A stretch of 64,000 nucleotides of DNA from Paragorgia papillata (GCA_035771165.1 JAWNZC010000445.1:5365526-5429525), one strand, 5' to 3'. Positions 39,416-52,556 are shown, numbered from the stretch's first letter. A program made the numbers and translations. The notes: a model not told the origin generated them from the letters alone.

Positions 39416-40827
39416 GTCTGCTCACCCGAGAGCTACATTCATTTCCTTTGTGTGCATGGACCAATGAAATTACACCATTGTCGTGCTAAATAAAGCCGTC
39501 CTGGGTTGCATGGTGTTGTTATGTGTAATTGGTTTAGTCGAAAGCTAATATTTTGAAAAGTTTAGCCTAGAACTTCACGAAATTTACGAAGAATATTGTT
39601 TTGACTATGTTCTTGCTGCCTACGCAAACAAATAAGCGTGAAAGTCAGTGTAAAGCGTAAGAGCGTTAAGAGAAATTTAAGATTGTAAACAAAAGCTCAA
39701 AGGTGTTTATAGTGTCTGAAGCGACTGCCCGAATTAGTTTACTTGAAAGCTAACATTTCGCTTACTATAGCTCAGAGCTTTATAAAATTTACGGAGAATG
39801 GTATTATGAATATGTTCTTTGGTCGTGTAAATAAATCTGTGCGAAAAGCTTTAAAAAAGCACAAGTGTCGGCGACATGTATCTAACGGATAATAAATTTT
39901 ACGCGATCGACTTTGTTACTCAGCTTCATATATTCCAGGCAGTGACGCTTTTATTTCATGTACTGCTAGCTGTATTCATATCGCGTTTCACAGTTACAAC
40001 ATCATCTTCATTCTATTTACGCAAAATTTTTACTAAACTATATATAAGCAATATTGGTTCAAACGGTCAGCTCAAGGTCGAAGGTCAGGTTTCCAGATAT
40101 TGGAACTAATTATGCAGTGATTGTCTATTTGTTGCTATAGTAAAAGTCATTGTCTTTACAAAACGCGCATGAAGTTTGTCAGTGAAGAAATTAAATCAAA
40201 TTTTCGTTATATTATAAACCATATATATTAGAGTTTCGCCACTCCGAAGAGGATACAAAAAATCAACACAAACTAGTTTCATCAGTGTCGTTTTGTTTAG
40301 AAAAGCATTCCGCATTCGTACCGAAAACAACAACTAGCCATGAGTAAACGTGAAAAATAAACAATCTAGTTGTCAGTTATTTCTTAAAATATCATAATGC
40401 CGTTTAACACACATTCGCAGGGGCGGTTTTAGACTACGTCAACTAAGTCGCGCGACGAAATGAAAATTTGACGTGAATATATAATTTTCGTTTGTTACAC
40501 GTTAAAAAATTTACAAATAAAATCCTGCAAATAAAAAATAATTATCTAGTAATCTACAGTTCAGGCCAGAAAAATTTCCCCGTTGGCGTTTTCCCGTTTT
40601 CTTTACGCGCTTTCTTTATGCAGAGGTAGGGGGTGGAGATTGGAAGCTCAAGCAATCCCAATTTGCGAGTTTTATTTGGGCGAAATCCAAACACGAGGAA
40701 ACACGAGGTGTATCAAGGGACGAGGCGAACGAAGGGCAAGAGCGATTAAGCGGTAAGAAAAATGGTTAATTTTCGCTGTTAACTCATACATGTAGTTATC
40801 TAACAAAGATGTTGTGAACTGTCGGAC

Positions 40828-43082
40828 TTTTTGTATATACTGCGCATGCGCTAGTAGATACATTGCTGTCGTGCGTGTAAGTTAAGTTAAGTTAAGTTAA
40901 GTTAAGTTAAGTTAAGTTAAGTTAACAATAGAATTACTTCGGAGCCAATGAGAATGCAGGGTTAAACGACAATGTACCGATTAATATTAGCGGATGATGC
41001 CTTCGGAGCCAATGAAAAATGCAGAGTGGCACAACAACCTACGAGTGATAGCCAAATACTTTGCCACGAATCTAATAGTTCGGGCTGAGTTGAGCACTGA
41101 ATTGGCGAATAGAAATACGATGAGAACGACAAGTTGTGTCTATATAGTAGTGGGTTTGTATGTGTTCGCGCTGAATGTTGATCTAAAATGTGATCAGAGC
41201 GACATTTTGTGTTAATTAATGTGTTGTGAATATGTCCTCGTCCGCTCGTCGTTTTGTGAAGTGATTTTAAACTATAGCATAGTTGATGAATTAAATGAAC
41301 TTGCTTTACTAGTGTTCGCGCTGAATGATGTAAAATCCGATCAGAGCGACATGCTGTGTTTTAATATAGTGTGTTGTGAATGTTCGCGCTGAGTTGAGCA
41401 CTGAATGGCGATCAGAAATACGATCAGACGACGTGTTGTCTATATGGTTTGTCGTGTCATTCCGTGTTTAGTAGCTAGTGTTTAGTTAGTGTAGGTCTAG
41501 CTCACCTACCGCGTTCCAGCTAGACCGGTCTAACAACCGAAATCCCGGTTGCACAAAGCGACATCTCGGTTAGGCGGGCTGCTTCGGTTCTCATATAAAC
41601 GCAAGATGAAAATTAAATAGTAACAAACGCACGGTCTAGTCCAGCTCGCCTCCGTGTAAACAAGTCCATTATACTGTAGGTCTACGGCCCGTCTACCGAG
41701 ATCAGGATATTTGCCAGCGACATTACTGATCAACAATTAAGTATATTTCAGTGAACAACTCCAAGGACATCAGGATTCAGGAAAGCGAAGAAAGAAAGCA
41801 TGGAGATTAGTACATTTTAGCACGCGCCAGTTTCGCAAAGCCTGACGGGAGGACGTAATGATTGCCATTTCGAGACATAGACAAAACGAAAAAATATAGG
41901 CACGCTCAGCGTGCATGTATCTACTGCGCTACAGTACAAGTTGTAGCAACATTCTCAATTTAGTAGTTCAGCATATCTCGCGTAAATAAAACCACGCGCC
42001 TCGACTTTCTCGCTCAAACGACAAGCTTTCCATGAACGAGAAGACAGAGCGCGAGTGCTTGTTTGGCTTCGAATCAAGATCTTTCTGAAATCTGAATAGC
42101 CTTTTGACTAATGTTTCAAGTGTACAGTTGACATGTTAGATCCTCGGCCAAGATGTCTTAGCTATAAGTTTTTGTATGCAGAAATCAACTGTACTTGGCA
42201 CTGCTTGAGTTATATGTAGGCGTATACAATATACTTATTCAAAAAGCGCGTTGATCATTGTTCAGACAAATCAATGTGTTACCAGAGTCTAACATAGTAA
42301 AGATTATAGAACGAAAGCGATATAGTGTGACATTCTTTTAACAACGCGATTAGCGATCGCGTTTCCTGTTTTTTCCCAATTTACCTAAAAGCTAAAATTC
42401 TCATTTTATGAATTAGGGATAAACTAGGAGCGGTTTTGCTCCCCCCCCCCCCCCCCCCTCCCCCTTTGCATGATGAAATTTAGTTTTGAACACTCGTACT
42501 CAGATGCACAGGTGATTTACCCAGCGGTTATTGACTGGATCTCAGTCGCTCTTCTGACGCTAGTGACTAATAATATGAAATGGTACCTTCCTTGGCTCCT
42601 AATTCAGTCTCGGTATGTATCGCACGCATGTAACTTAACTCAACGGTTGTTTCTTTTTTAGTATTTTTATGACTTTTCAAACTTTCAGAATTGTGTAAAA
42701 TCTTCTCCCAAAATGCAGGAAATGCCATTTTAGAGACTCTAGATTTCAAAATTTTCAGGGGGAGCATGCCCCCGGACCCCCAAGGAAGTTTTCGCTCCTC
42801 CCCTTTCAAAAATCCTGCCTACCTATTAGATTCGTTGCAAAGTATGCTATAATTTAAAATCACTTCGGAGAACGACCAGATCTACAGTATTCGGCTATCA
42901 CTGCATTTTCATTGGCTCCGAAGGCATCATCCGCTACATTCGGTACATTGTCGTTTAACCCTGCATTCTCATTGGCTCCGAAGGTTCCTATTGTTAACTT
43001 AACTTAACTTAACTTAACTTAACTTAAACTTACACGCACGACAGCAATGTATTTACTAGCGCATGCGCAGTAGATACAAAAA
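40828..43082. mobile_element. Foldback-like element, copy 6
   Basis: Both arms are complete, with short tracts (40877-40925 and about 42996-43027). Confidence 0.55.
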
Positions 43083-43949
43083 CAAAAACGGAGCCGAAAC
43101 AGTAGACTCGTTCTACCATAGTAGCCCGAGTAATAATAATACAGCCTAGACTCGGCTACCACAGGTAGCCCAAGTAATAATCAAAATTGTGAAACTTGGC
43201 CCTGGAGCCTCATTTTCATGAAGCGTGACGTATTATTGAAAAGGACAATTTAGTCATGGTGCTGATGGCATTTGGAAACCGAGACATCGAGTCGGTAACG
43301 ACCGTTTACAAAACCAAAACTTGTGTTGGCGCACCGTCTCTTGATTAAGGCTCGGTTTGCCATTACGTCCGCTTTGCCCGCGCGGGCGGAGCGGGCGTTT
43401 TGGAAGTTGACAATTTCCAACTTTCAAAGCCCGATCCGCCCGCACGGGCAAAGCTCACGTAACGGAAAGCGGCCTTTACCGAAGTGCATGCATAGTCAGT
43501 AAGAACTTGAACGCAAGTAATGCAATCATACGCTTTTTGCTAATCACAAATGATGTAATTTTTTCCTTATTTTGATGAATGTCTATAGTGTGTAACATTT
43601 TATTATGGACATCAATCGAGGTGATCACACGTGACCAGCGTAGCAGAGATAAGACCGCAAAAGCGTTGCCGTTTGGCAACTTATTAATTTTATTCTGTCT
43701 AACGTCAGACGATTTCATTCGTCATGTGAAGACCTCACGACAAAGCTAAGAGTAAAAGGTTAAAATGTATATCAGTCCACTAATAGTTCCCAATTCATGG
43801 CAACACTCTTGAGAATGAGCCCAGCAGAACTTGGGCTCAGAACTTGGGCTCGTGGTATAATTGTTAAATATATATGAATAATTTTTAAGATACTAGCTAT
43901 TAATATGTAAGAAAAATAAGAAAGTAAATTAAAAGTTGTTGATATTTAC

Positions 43950-44174
43950 TTCTGTGGCGGTTTTTTTCAGGTAGATCTTTGAAATCTCCGAACCTCTAGT
44001 GCATTGTCCCGAAGTACATGTGTAACCATGAGGGCAGCAATGCACATGATCCGAACAGCAAACGGCATTTGGGAAAGGACAACAACCGTATCCACCACTC
44101 GCTAATAGACAACAAGTGCTTCCACTAGGACATTCTAATCCATCTGGGCAGATGACGTTACTTTGTCGGTTAAT
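43950..44174 (-). CDS. Granulin-domain exon, unit 7 (first granulin of the array)
   Basis: This 225-nt exon encodes 75 residues. The acceptor is tttttgtag before ATT AAC and the donor is ACA GAA followed by gtaaat; both ends are phase 0. In-frame stops lie just outside both splice sites, so it must be spliced to extend. Residues 9-58 form one full granulin: C9, C15, four CC pairs (21-22, 31-32, 39-40, 46-47), C53 and C58. [14 protein letters not shown] matches the family signature C-x-D-x2-H-C-C-P-x4-C exactly. Granulins are secreted disulfide-ladder modules released from multi-module precursors; in vertebrates progranulin is a growth factor and lysosomal protein. This is the copy nearest the signal-peptide exon. 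The tail after the last cysteine reads [17 protein letters not shown] and may act as an interdomain linker. The domain call is secure; the exact donor is predicted. Confidence 0.9.
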
Positions 44175-45428
44175 CTACAAAAAGATAATTAGATTATTTC
44201 TATAAAAAATGTATTTAAATAGATATACATATTAACATAAATGAAACAAAACTTCATATAGACAAAGAGAGTAGAGATGAGAAGTTATTGAGTTTGAGCA
44301 CCAATAGCAAAATTTTAAATTTTCGGCATAAATTAAGCTAAAATATTTAATTTAAGAAAAATATGACTTATTCATGGTAGGTAAAAACTTACTTACCATT
44401 CTGACTAGTAAAATTTTCATATTAAGTAATATTTTTCTTAAAAAAATTACAGTACTTTCCTTAAAACAAAGAATTATATACTTTCCAAGAATTTGAATTT
44501 TGCTATAGAAAGCATGCATAAAACTATAGTGTGGAACTCTGATGGAAGTAACAAAAAAAACAACGTGAAATTGATACAAAAAAAGCAATGAGAAAACGAC
44601 TTTAACATAACCACGAAAAAAATGTGTTGTAGTGTTTACTTCTTAATTTACACTTGGGTTTATTGATGTTTTGGATTTAGGTTTAGTCAAAAATGGCTAG
44701 GCGGTAACTCGTAAGGGTTTTCATTGGATTATAGGTGACACACATAATTAATTATTTATTATATTTCTTTATTAAAATCAAATTTGCAGTAAAAAACTGA
44801 ATTATCTTAATTTACAATGATTACTAGAATTTTACAATTAAAAATGAGTCCGAGTAAAAGAAAAACCAAAAAACCAACTAGAGTTTGTTAAAACGAAGAG
44901 TCGCTGCCGGATAAAACTATTCGCATAACGAGATGTTCTGCACTGCGGATTAGAAAATAGTCCGAATTTACGTAGACTGCACTTAAGTGTTCTTCGTCTA
45001 AACAATTGAACTTATGAGATGGATTGATCATATTTGAAAAGAAGCGCTTACAAAGATCGGATCTACGCGCATTCAAAGATGTAAGCTGGCTTTCTCAATA
45101 GATCACTCTATATTCGCTGTTGGAAAATGTGATGCGCATTGCCCTACGCTGGATCGACTCGATCTGGTCGGACAAGTGTTGAGGGAGGCAATAATGCCAC
45201 ACTATTATATTATAAAATACAATATTATAAAATAACATTTTATACTACGCAAGCTCTAAATCCTCTGATCATGATTGGTTAATAACTGTGTAGGATTGAT
45301 TTATACTCCTATTAAATGGCTCTTTTCTTTTTTGGTTCCCCTCCCCTTTTTGTGACTACTGCTGACCTGTTAGCCTCCTTCGCAGACGTTCTTTATGGCT
45401 CGCTTACCTCCCCAACCTAACGTCTGCT

Positions 45429-45725
45429 CATAGTCAATCGAGATATGGTCTGGAAACTCAGCTAAAGTCTTGGTCTATCTTTTTGTTGCCTTTATGCATT
45501 TTTGTGCACGGTGCACGGTCACTGAACACATTGTATTTTAGTATAATGAAAGAATTGTCCAATAGCAACGTTTTCAGTTCAATCACTCAACCGTGCTATT
45601 TCAATATCAATAAACCTAAAACAAAGGATGTGCACGGTGTAAGGTACGGTTCAACATAAAATCCCAGCTCATTATCGGCGCTTTGAAGTTTACCGAGTTT
45701 CCAGACCATATCTCGATTGACTATG
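45429..45725. mobile_element. 296-bp MITE, unit 7 copy
   Basis: Intact TIRs and the same flanks. Its presence in the most diverged unit shows it was in the ancestral unit. Confidence 0.85.
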
Positions 45726-46036
45726 GTCTGCTCACCCGAGAGCTACATTCCATTTCCTTTGTGTGCATGGACCAATGAAATTACACCATTGTCGTGCTAA
45801 ATAAAGCCGTCCTGGGTTGCATGGTGTTGTTATGTGTAATTGGTTTAGTCGAAAGCTAATATTTTGAAAAGTTTAGCCTAGAACTTCACGAAATTTACGA
45901 AGAATATTGTTTTGACTATGTTCTTGCTGCCTACGCAAACAAATAAGCGTGAAAGTCAGTGTAAAGCGTAAGAGCGTTAAGAGAAATTTAAGATTGTAAA
46001 CAAAAGCTCAAAGGTGTTTATAGTGTCTGAAGCGAC

Positions 46037-48533
46037 CAGTGCTTCCACTTGGAAGGAAATTTCCTTCCAAAAGGAAATTTTGGCATTTGGAAGGAAAAAA
46101 AAAAGGAAATAAAATTTGGAAGGAAATTGGAAGGAAATTTGGTCATATGAAAGGAAAATGGAAGGCAAACTTTTTCAGTAATTGAAAGTTGAGGAAACTG
46201 CTTATTTTTTACTTTCGGGTTCAAAAAGTGACAGAAACGTGTATAAATTAAAAACACGAGTAGTAATCATATTATCCCCGGCGATGCGTGGGGTTAAATA
46301 GGTTTTTAAGCGGAAGACTGCTACACAAATAGCGCAGGCTCAATGTTTGCAATTTCTATTTTCTAGCCATTTAATTATGATTGACTCGGATTGACTCGAG
46401 TCCAGAATCAACCTCGTCAGAAGATGAGGTTGATTGATGGGGCTCCAGTTCCATCTCACTTGCAACTGCAAACCGGTACAAAGCGTGCATTGATAATGAC
46501 GTTTTGTTTCAAACCTTTATCTGACAATTATTCTAGTTTCCAAAGGACTAAAAATTTTGTAAAATTTTTGTAAACTTGAAGCTTATCTTTATTAGTTATA
46601 TAGTTTGGGAATGTAATTGCGAATTGTTAGTTGATTAGAATTTTTCACATTTAAAAACTGAAAATGGCCGTTTATAATGCCTATATCAGTATACCGGACC
46701 TCGGAATGCGTCGGAAATGTTCGGACCAGATTCGTATTTTCTCGTTGCGAGCTTTGCCATGCACAATTTCGATCGTCGAGCCACTCGAAAGCTACCCTGG
46801 GTGCCAGAGGTTCTTCCACGCTCGTAGGGACAATGGGGATACGGGAGGACACCAGGCGGTAAATTTGCAAGGCGAGCGGGAAGAACCTCTGGAACACCGA
46901 GCCGTTTCTCTGATCGCGCCGAGCCAATGAAAAGGTTGTCTGGGTCAGTACGTTTCAAAATCTGACGTAAGACGTTGATTGGTCAAGCGAAGGATTTTTT
47001 TTAATAATAAGTTTCATTGGCTATCGTACACCTCTATTAATAGGGACCTTAAGATCTACGACGGCAACTTCGAGGACGACGTCCTTCAAACAAAAGCATT
47101 CTTCTTGAAAAACAAAGATAATGAATAATTTCTAGTCCCAAGAGTAATCTGAACACCGTCCTCGCTCTGTATACAACGCCACTCAGAGCATTTTTCACGT
47201 CTTCAGGACGACGTTGACCTCGTGGGGTGATGAGAACTGTTGTCTGAGATTGCCTTAATACAGACACTGCAACCGTTTTAACACTTTGAAAATTATAAAA
47301 CAAGCTTCAAGTATTGAATACAGTAGTCAGTTAACCGTGACTTCTTTTTATTGCTAAAATTTGAATTGCTTTTTAACCGCCGTCGTCGTCGTCCTAGCAT
47401 CTTAAGGTCCCTAATAACATGAGTGTAATATTCAACACCGTCTAGAAGGTGCAGTCATCAGCAGTGATTTCCTTGTATATATATTCTCTCTCTGTTTTGG
47501 AGCCTATACTTTCGCTTCACGTTGATATACAACTCACTTTTTTTGGAATGCCTTTGCTCTCTAGTGAGGATTTTTTTGATTGCGTGGGAAAAGTCTTGAT
47601 TCGTTACGAGCTCAACGAGCATCAAAGCGTTCAGCGACGAGACGTCTTCGTCATTGAAAATATATATAACAACCAACAAGATAGTATCGTTGAAATATAT
47701 CCTGTACGTATGTTGTTAGAAATCTATAAGCTTTCATTTGAAGTGTAGTTCAAGTCGTTCAAGTTCCTGTGTTTAATATAATTAAATATCTGAAATTCTA
47801 TAACCGACTTCATGTGAGACGTTAAGTAAATAAATATTTATTTATTATTGAGTGAACATTTTGGACATTTGAAAAAGTTCCATATAACCCAGAAACATAA
47901 GCCATACATCAAAGGGAAGCTTATGAAATTTATAACAACATACGTACAAGTTATCGTTCAACAATGCATAGTTTGGAAGTTATAACTGTCTGAGTGTCTG
48001 CATGACAAGTAACAGACGGCGGATTTCAAAGTTTATAGTGAATATCGGGCAGCGTCACTTCGCCTGAACTAAAATCAAACCAGTTTTAAATTTGAGCAAT
48101 TTTTAGTGGTCTAATGTATAGAAGACTGACGAGACGATTGCATTATTACTTATTTGAGAAAATACAAAATAGAGTTGGACTCTGGATTATTAAAATATCA
48201 TTACCCGTACGGCCCTCCGGAACGGCGGTTTCAAATTTCAAATCAAAACAGATAAAACACGGCTCGGTGTTCCAGAGGTTTATCGCGCTCGCCTACGGTC
48301 AACCCTCCCACTTTACCGCCTGGCTTCCTCGTGGGTCCCCGTTATCCCCCACGAGCGTCGAAAAACCTCTGGCACCCAGGGTACTCGAAAGCTCCAAATT
48401 TTAATCATTAGAAGAAGGATTTATAGAGATTTTGGAGGGAAAACTGGAAGGAAATTTCAGATTTTGGGAAGGAAATTTTGCTAAAAAGGAGGATAAAAAA
48501 AGGAAATTTTGCTTTAGCCGAGTGGAAGCACTG
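46037..48533. mobile_element. hAT-type non-autonomous element, copy A
   Basis: The ends CAGTGCTTCCACT and AGTGGAAGCACTG match the hAT CAGNG rule. The 8-bp duplication gaagcgac is perfect at 46029-46036 and 48534-48541, and the empty site (tctgaagcgactgcc) is intact in units 1-6. Both subterminal zones are packed with ggaaggaaattt motifs, as expected for transposase binding. Inside are a 125-bp imperfect inverted repeat (46783-46904 against 48261-48392, with ccctgggtgccagaggtt) and a nested repeat 47043-47411. No hAT transposase motifs are seen. Confidence 0.9.
47043..47411. mobile_element. Nested inverted-repeat element inside hAT copy A
   Basis: GGGACCTTAAGATCTACGAC at the left pairs with a gtcgtcctagcatcttaaggtccc end. 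The flanks taata/taata may be a target duplication. Present in both copies of the host element (61072-61438), so it entered before they split. Confidence 0.55.
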
Positions 48534-50405
48534 GAAGCGACTGCCCGAATTAGTTTACTTGAAAGCTAACATTTCGCTTACTATAGCTCAGAGCTTTACA
48601 AAATTTACGAAGAATGGTATTATGAATATGTTCTTTGGTCGTGTAAATAAATCTGTGCGAAAAGCTTTAAAAAAGCACAAGTGTCGGCGACATGTATCTA
48701 ACGGATAATAAATTTTACGCGATCGACTTTGTTACTCAGCTTCATATATTCCAGGCAGTGACGCTTTTATTTCATGTACTGTATTCATATCGCGTTTCAC
48801 AGTTACAACATCATCTTCATTCTATTTACGCAAAATTTTTACTAAACTATATATAAGCAATAGTTTTCGAAATATTGGTTCAAACGGTCAGCTCAAGGTC
48901 GAAGGTCAGGTTTCCAGATATTGGAACTAATTATGCAGTGATTGTCTATTTGTTGCTATAGTAAAAGTCATTGTCTTTACAAAACGCGCATGAAGTTTGT
49001 GAGTGAAGAAATTAAATCAACGTCAACTAAGTCGCGCGATGAAATGAAAATTTGACGTGAATATATAATTTTCGTTTGTTACACGTTAAAAAATTTACAA
49101 ATAAAATCCTGAAAATAAAAAATAATTATCTAGTAATCTACAGTTCAGGCCAGAAAAATTTCCCCGTTGGCGTTTTCCCGTTTTCTTTACGCGCTTTCTT
49201 TATGCAGAGGTAGGGGGTGGAGATTGGAAGCTCAAGCAATCCCAATTTGCGAGTTTTATTTGGGCGAAATCCAAACACGAGGAAACACGAGGTGTATCAA
49301 GGGACGAGGCGAACGAAGGGCAAGAGCGATTAAGCGGTAAGAAAAATGGTTAATTTTCGCTGTTAACTCATACATGTAGTTATCTAACAAAGATGTTGTG
49401 AACTGTCGGACTTTTTGTATATACTGCGCATGCGCTAGTAGATACATTGCTGTCGTGCGTGTAAGTTAAGTTAAGTTAAGTTAAGTTAAGTTAAGTTAAG
49501 TTAAGTTAAGTTAAGTTAAGTTAAGTTAAGTTAAGTTAAGTTAAGTTAAGTTATTTTAATAGAATAACTTCGGAGCCAATGAGAATGCAGGGTTAAACGA
49601 CAATGTACCGAATGTTAGCGGATGATGCCTTCGGAGCCAATGAAAATGCAGGGTGGCACAACAACTTACCGAGTGATAGCCGAATACTGTAGATCTGGTC
49701 GTTTTCCGAAGTGATTTTAAAATAGTTCGCGCTGAGTTGAACACTGAATTGGCGAATAAAAATACGATGAGAACGACAAGTTGTGTCACTATATTGTTGT
49801 GTCTATATAGTGGGTTTGTGTGTGTTCGCGCTGAATGTTGATCTAAAATGCGATCAGAGCGACATTTTGTGTTTAATTAATAGTGTGTTGTGAATATGTC
49901 CTCGTCCGCTCGTCGTTTTGTGAAGTGATTTTAAACTATAGCAATAGTTTGATGAATTAAATGAACTTGCTTTGCTAGTGTTCGCGCTGAATGATGTAAA
50001 ATCCGATCAGAGCGACATGCTGTGTTTTAATATAGTGTGTTAATTGTGAATGTTCGCGCTGAGTTGAGCACTGAATGGCGATCAGAAATACGATCAGACG
50101 ACGTGTTGTCTCTATATGGTTTGTTGTGTCATTCCGTGTTTAGTAGCTAGTGTTTAGTGTTGGTCTAGCTCACCTACCGCGTTCCAGCGCGGGTAGGTGA
50201 GCTAGACCGGTCTAATAACCGAAATCCCGGTTGCAAAAAGCGACATCTCGGTTAGGCGGGCTGCCTCGGTTCTCATATAAACGCAAGATGAAAATTAAAT
50301 AGTAACAAACGCACGGTCTTGTCCGGCTCGCCTCCTTATAAACAAGCCCTTTGTAGTGTAGGTCTACGGCCCGTCTACCGCAATCGGTGTGTGCAATTGT
50401 GAGCG

Positions 50406-50413
50406 TATATAAG
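50406..50413 (+). promoter_or_regulatory. TATA-like box TATATAAG retained only in unit 7
   Basis: Lies in a segment of about 33 bp (50381-50413) that units 1-6 lack at the same junction (ctaccgagatcagg). Function unproven. Confidence 0.25.
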
Positions 50414-50458
50414 ATCAGGATACTTGCCAGCGACATTACTGATCAACGATTAAAGTGC

Positions 50459-50769
50459 CTATGTCATCCTCAGGGACTTTACATATTTATACTAATTGGA
50501 ACGTTCTGAGAAGATTTGTAATATATCTTCTCAGGCGAAAATTTCATCTTCATCGATTTTTTTTCCGTTAAAGTTGACGGAAGTGACGTCGAAAGAGGAA
50601 TTTGTCTATATGAAAACCACTTTACAGATTCCTCTTTTGACGTCACTTCCGTCAATTTTGACGGCAAAAAAATCCATGAAGATCAAATTTTCGCGTGAGA
50701 AGATATATTACAAATCTCTCTGAATGTTCCAATTAGTATAAATATGTAAAGTCCCTGAGGATGACATAG
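50459..50769. mobile_element. 311-bp near-complete palindrome in unit 7
   Basis: CTATGTCATCCTCAGGGACT and its reverse complement close the element, and pairing continues inward through gttgacggaagtgacgtc to a short centre near 50612. Absent from units 1-6 at the same place (atcaacaattaagtat). No clear target duplication. Confidence 0.8.
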
Positions 50770-52390
50770 CAACATTTCAGTGAACAGCTCCAAGGACATC
50801 AGGATTTAGGAAAGCGAAGAAAGAAAGCAAGCAGATTAGCACATTTTAGCACGCATCAGTTTCGCAAAGCCTGACGGGATGACGTAATGATTGCCATTTC
50901 GAAACATAGACAAAACGAAAAAAAATAGGCACCCTCAGCGTGCATGTATCTACTGCGCTACGGTACAAGTTGTAACAACATTCTCAATTTAGTAGTTCAG
51001 CATCGCGTAAATAAAACCACGCGCCTCGACTTTCTCGCTCAAACGACAAGCTTTCCATGGACGAGAAGACAGAGCGAGTGCTTGTTTGGCTTCGAATCAA
51101 GATCGTTCTGAAATCTGAATAGCCTTTTGACTAATGTTTCAAGTGTACAGTTGACATGTTAGATCCTCGGCCAAGATGTCTTAGCTATAAGTTTGTATGC
51201 AGAAATCAACTGTACTTGTCACTGCTTGAGTTATATGTAGGCGTATACAATACTTATTCAAAAGCGCGTTGATCATTGTTCAGACAAATCAATGTGTTAC
51301 CAGAGTCTAACATAGTAAAGATTATAGAACGAAAGCGATATAGTGCGACATTCTTTTAACAACGCGATTAGCGATCGCGTTTCCTGTTTTTCCCAATTTA
51401 CCTAAAATTGTCATTTTATGATTAGGGATAAACTATTCACAATACACTAAACACTAGCTACTAAACACGGAATGGCACAACAAACCATATAGATACAACA
51501 CGTCATCTGATCGTATTTCTGATCGCCATTCAGTGCTCAACTCAGCGCGAACATTCACAATTAACACACTATATTAAAACACAGCATGTCGCTCTGATCG
51601 GATTTTACATCATTCAGCGCGAACACTAGCAAAGCAAGTTCATTTAATTCATCAACTATGCTATAGTTTAAAATCACTTCACAAAACGACGAGCGGACGA
51701 GGACATATTCACAACACACTATTAATTAACACAAAATGTCGCTCTGATCGCATTTTAGATCAACATTCAGCGCGAACACACACAAACCCACTATATAGAC
51801 ACAACAATATAGTGACACAACTTGTCGTTCTCATCGTATTTTTATTCGCCAATTCAGTGTTCAACTCAGCGCGAACTATTTTAAAATCACTTCGGAAAAC
51901 GACCAGATCTACAGTATTCGGCTATCACTCGGTAAGTTGTTGTGCCACCCTGCATTTTCATTGGCTCCGAAGGCATCATCCGCTAACATTCGGTACATTG
52001 TCGTTTAACCCTGCATTCACAACACACTATATTAAAACACAGCATGTCGCTCTGATCGGATTTTACATCATTCAGCGCGAACACTAGCAAAGCAAGTTCA
52101 TTTAATTCATAACTATGCTATAGTTTAAAATCACTTCACAAAACGACGAGGACATATTCACAACACCAGGGTCGTAGCCAGAGGGGGAGCGGTGTCTCCC
52201 CCCTCCCCTTTGCTTGATGAAATTTTGTTTTGAACACTCGTACTCAGATGCACAGGTGATTTACCCAGCGGTTATTGACTGGATCTCAGTCGCTCTTCTG
52301 ACGCTAATGACTAATACTGAATATGAAATGGTACCTTCCTTGGCTCCTAATTCAGTCTCCGTATGTATCGCACGCATGTAACTTAACTCA

Positions 52391-52556
52391 ACGGTTTGTT
52401 TTTTTTAGTATTTTATGACTTTTCAAACTTTCAGAATTGTGTAAAATCTTCTCCCAAAATGCAGGAAATGCCATTTTAGAGACTCTAGATTTCAAAATTT
52501 TCAGGGGGAGCATGGCCTCGGACCCCCCAAGAAGTTTCGCTCCTCCCCTTTCAAAA
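52391..52556. repeat. Truncated tandem unit 8
   Basis: Begins like the other units (acggtttgtt) and aligns to about position 173 of unit 1, then breaks off after cccctttcaaaa into unrelated sequence. This is the right boundary of the array. Confidence 0.9.

Larger units (their letters stand above)
36328..42642. repeat. Tandem unit 6
   Basis: Standard unit of 6315 bp with a short left (TTAAC)n tract (36677-36710). It carries many one-base insertions in homopolymers (for example near 36766, 38575, 38614 and 38866) and the granulin-exon frameshift. Confidence 0.95.
49412..52166. mobile_element. Foldback-like element, copy 7 (fullest arms)
   Basis: The proximal side 49412-50160 has a 94-bp GTTAA tract (49460-49553). 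The inverted distal copy runs 51433-52017, so the arms here reach about 600 bp. At 52017 the distal arm breaks off within tttaaccctgcattc, before its own TTAAC tract. A second direct copy of about 150 bp of the same sequence follows (52018-52166), pointing to local rearrangement. Confidence 0.55.
42643..52390. repeat. Tandem unit 7 (most diverged, founder-like)
   Basis: This 9748-bp unit borders the single-copy region. It contains a 2497-bp hAT-type element (46037-48533) and a 311-bp palindrome (50459-50769). After the hAT insertion, sequence homologous to the intron resumes with more substitutions, and a stretch homologous to about 3871-4105 is missing at about 49020. It keeps a 33-bp segment with a TATATAAG box (50381-50413) and a full inverted second arm (51433-52017) absent from units 1-6. 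Confidence 0.9.

Noticed and set aside
46592..46958. Overlapping ORFs inside the hAT-type element (also 60665-61046)
   Set aside because: They lie on both strands of an inverted repeat and match no transposase. Copy B breaks some of them by indels.
48478..48708. Basic ORF ending RKALKKHKCRRHVSNG
   Set aside because: It spans the hAT insertion junction, and the tail is ordinary intron sequence in the other units.
1..52556. CRISPR array or bacterial operon
   Set aside because: The repeats are kilobases long with intron-exon structure and MITEs. There are no short regular repeats with unique spacers.
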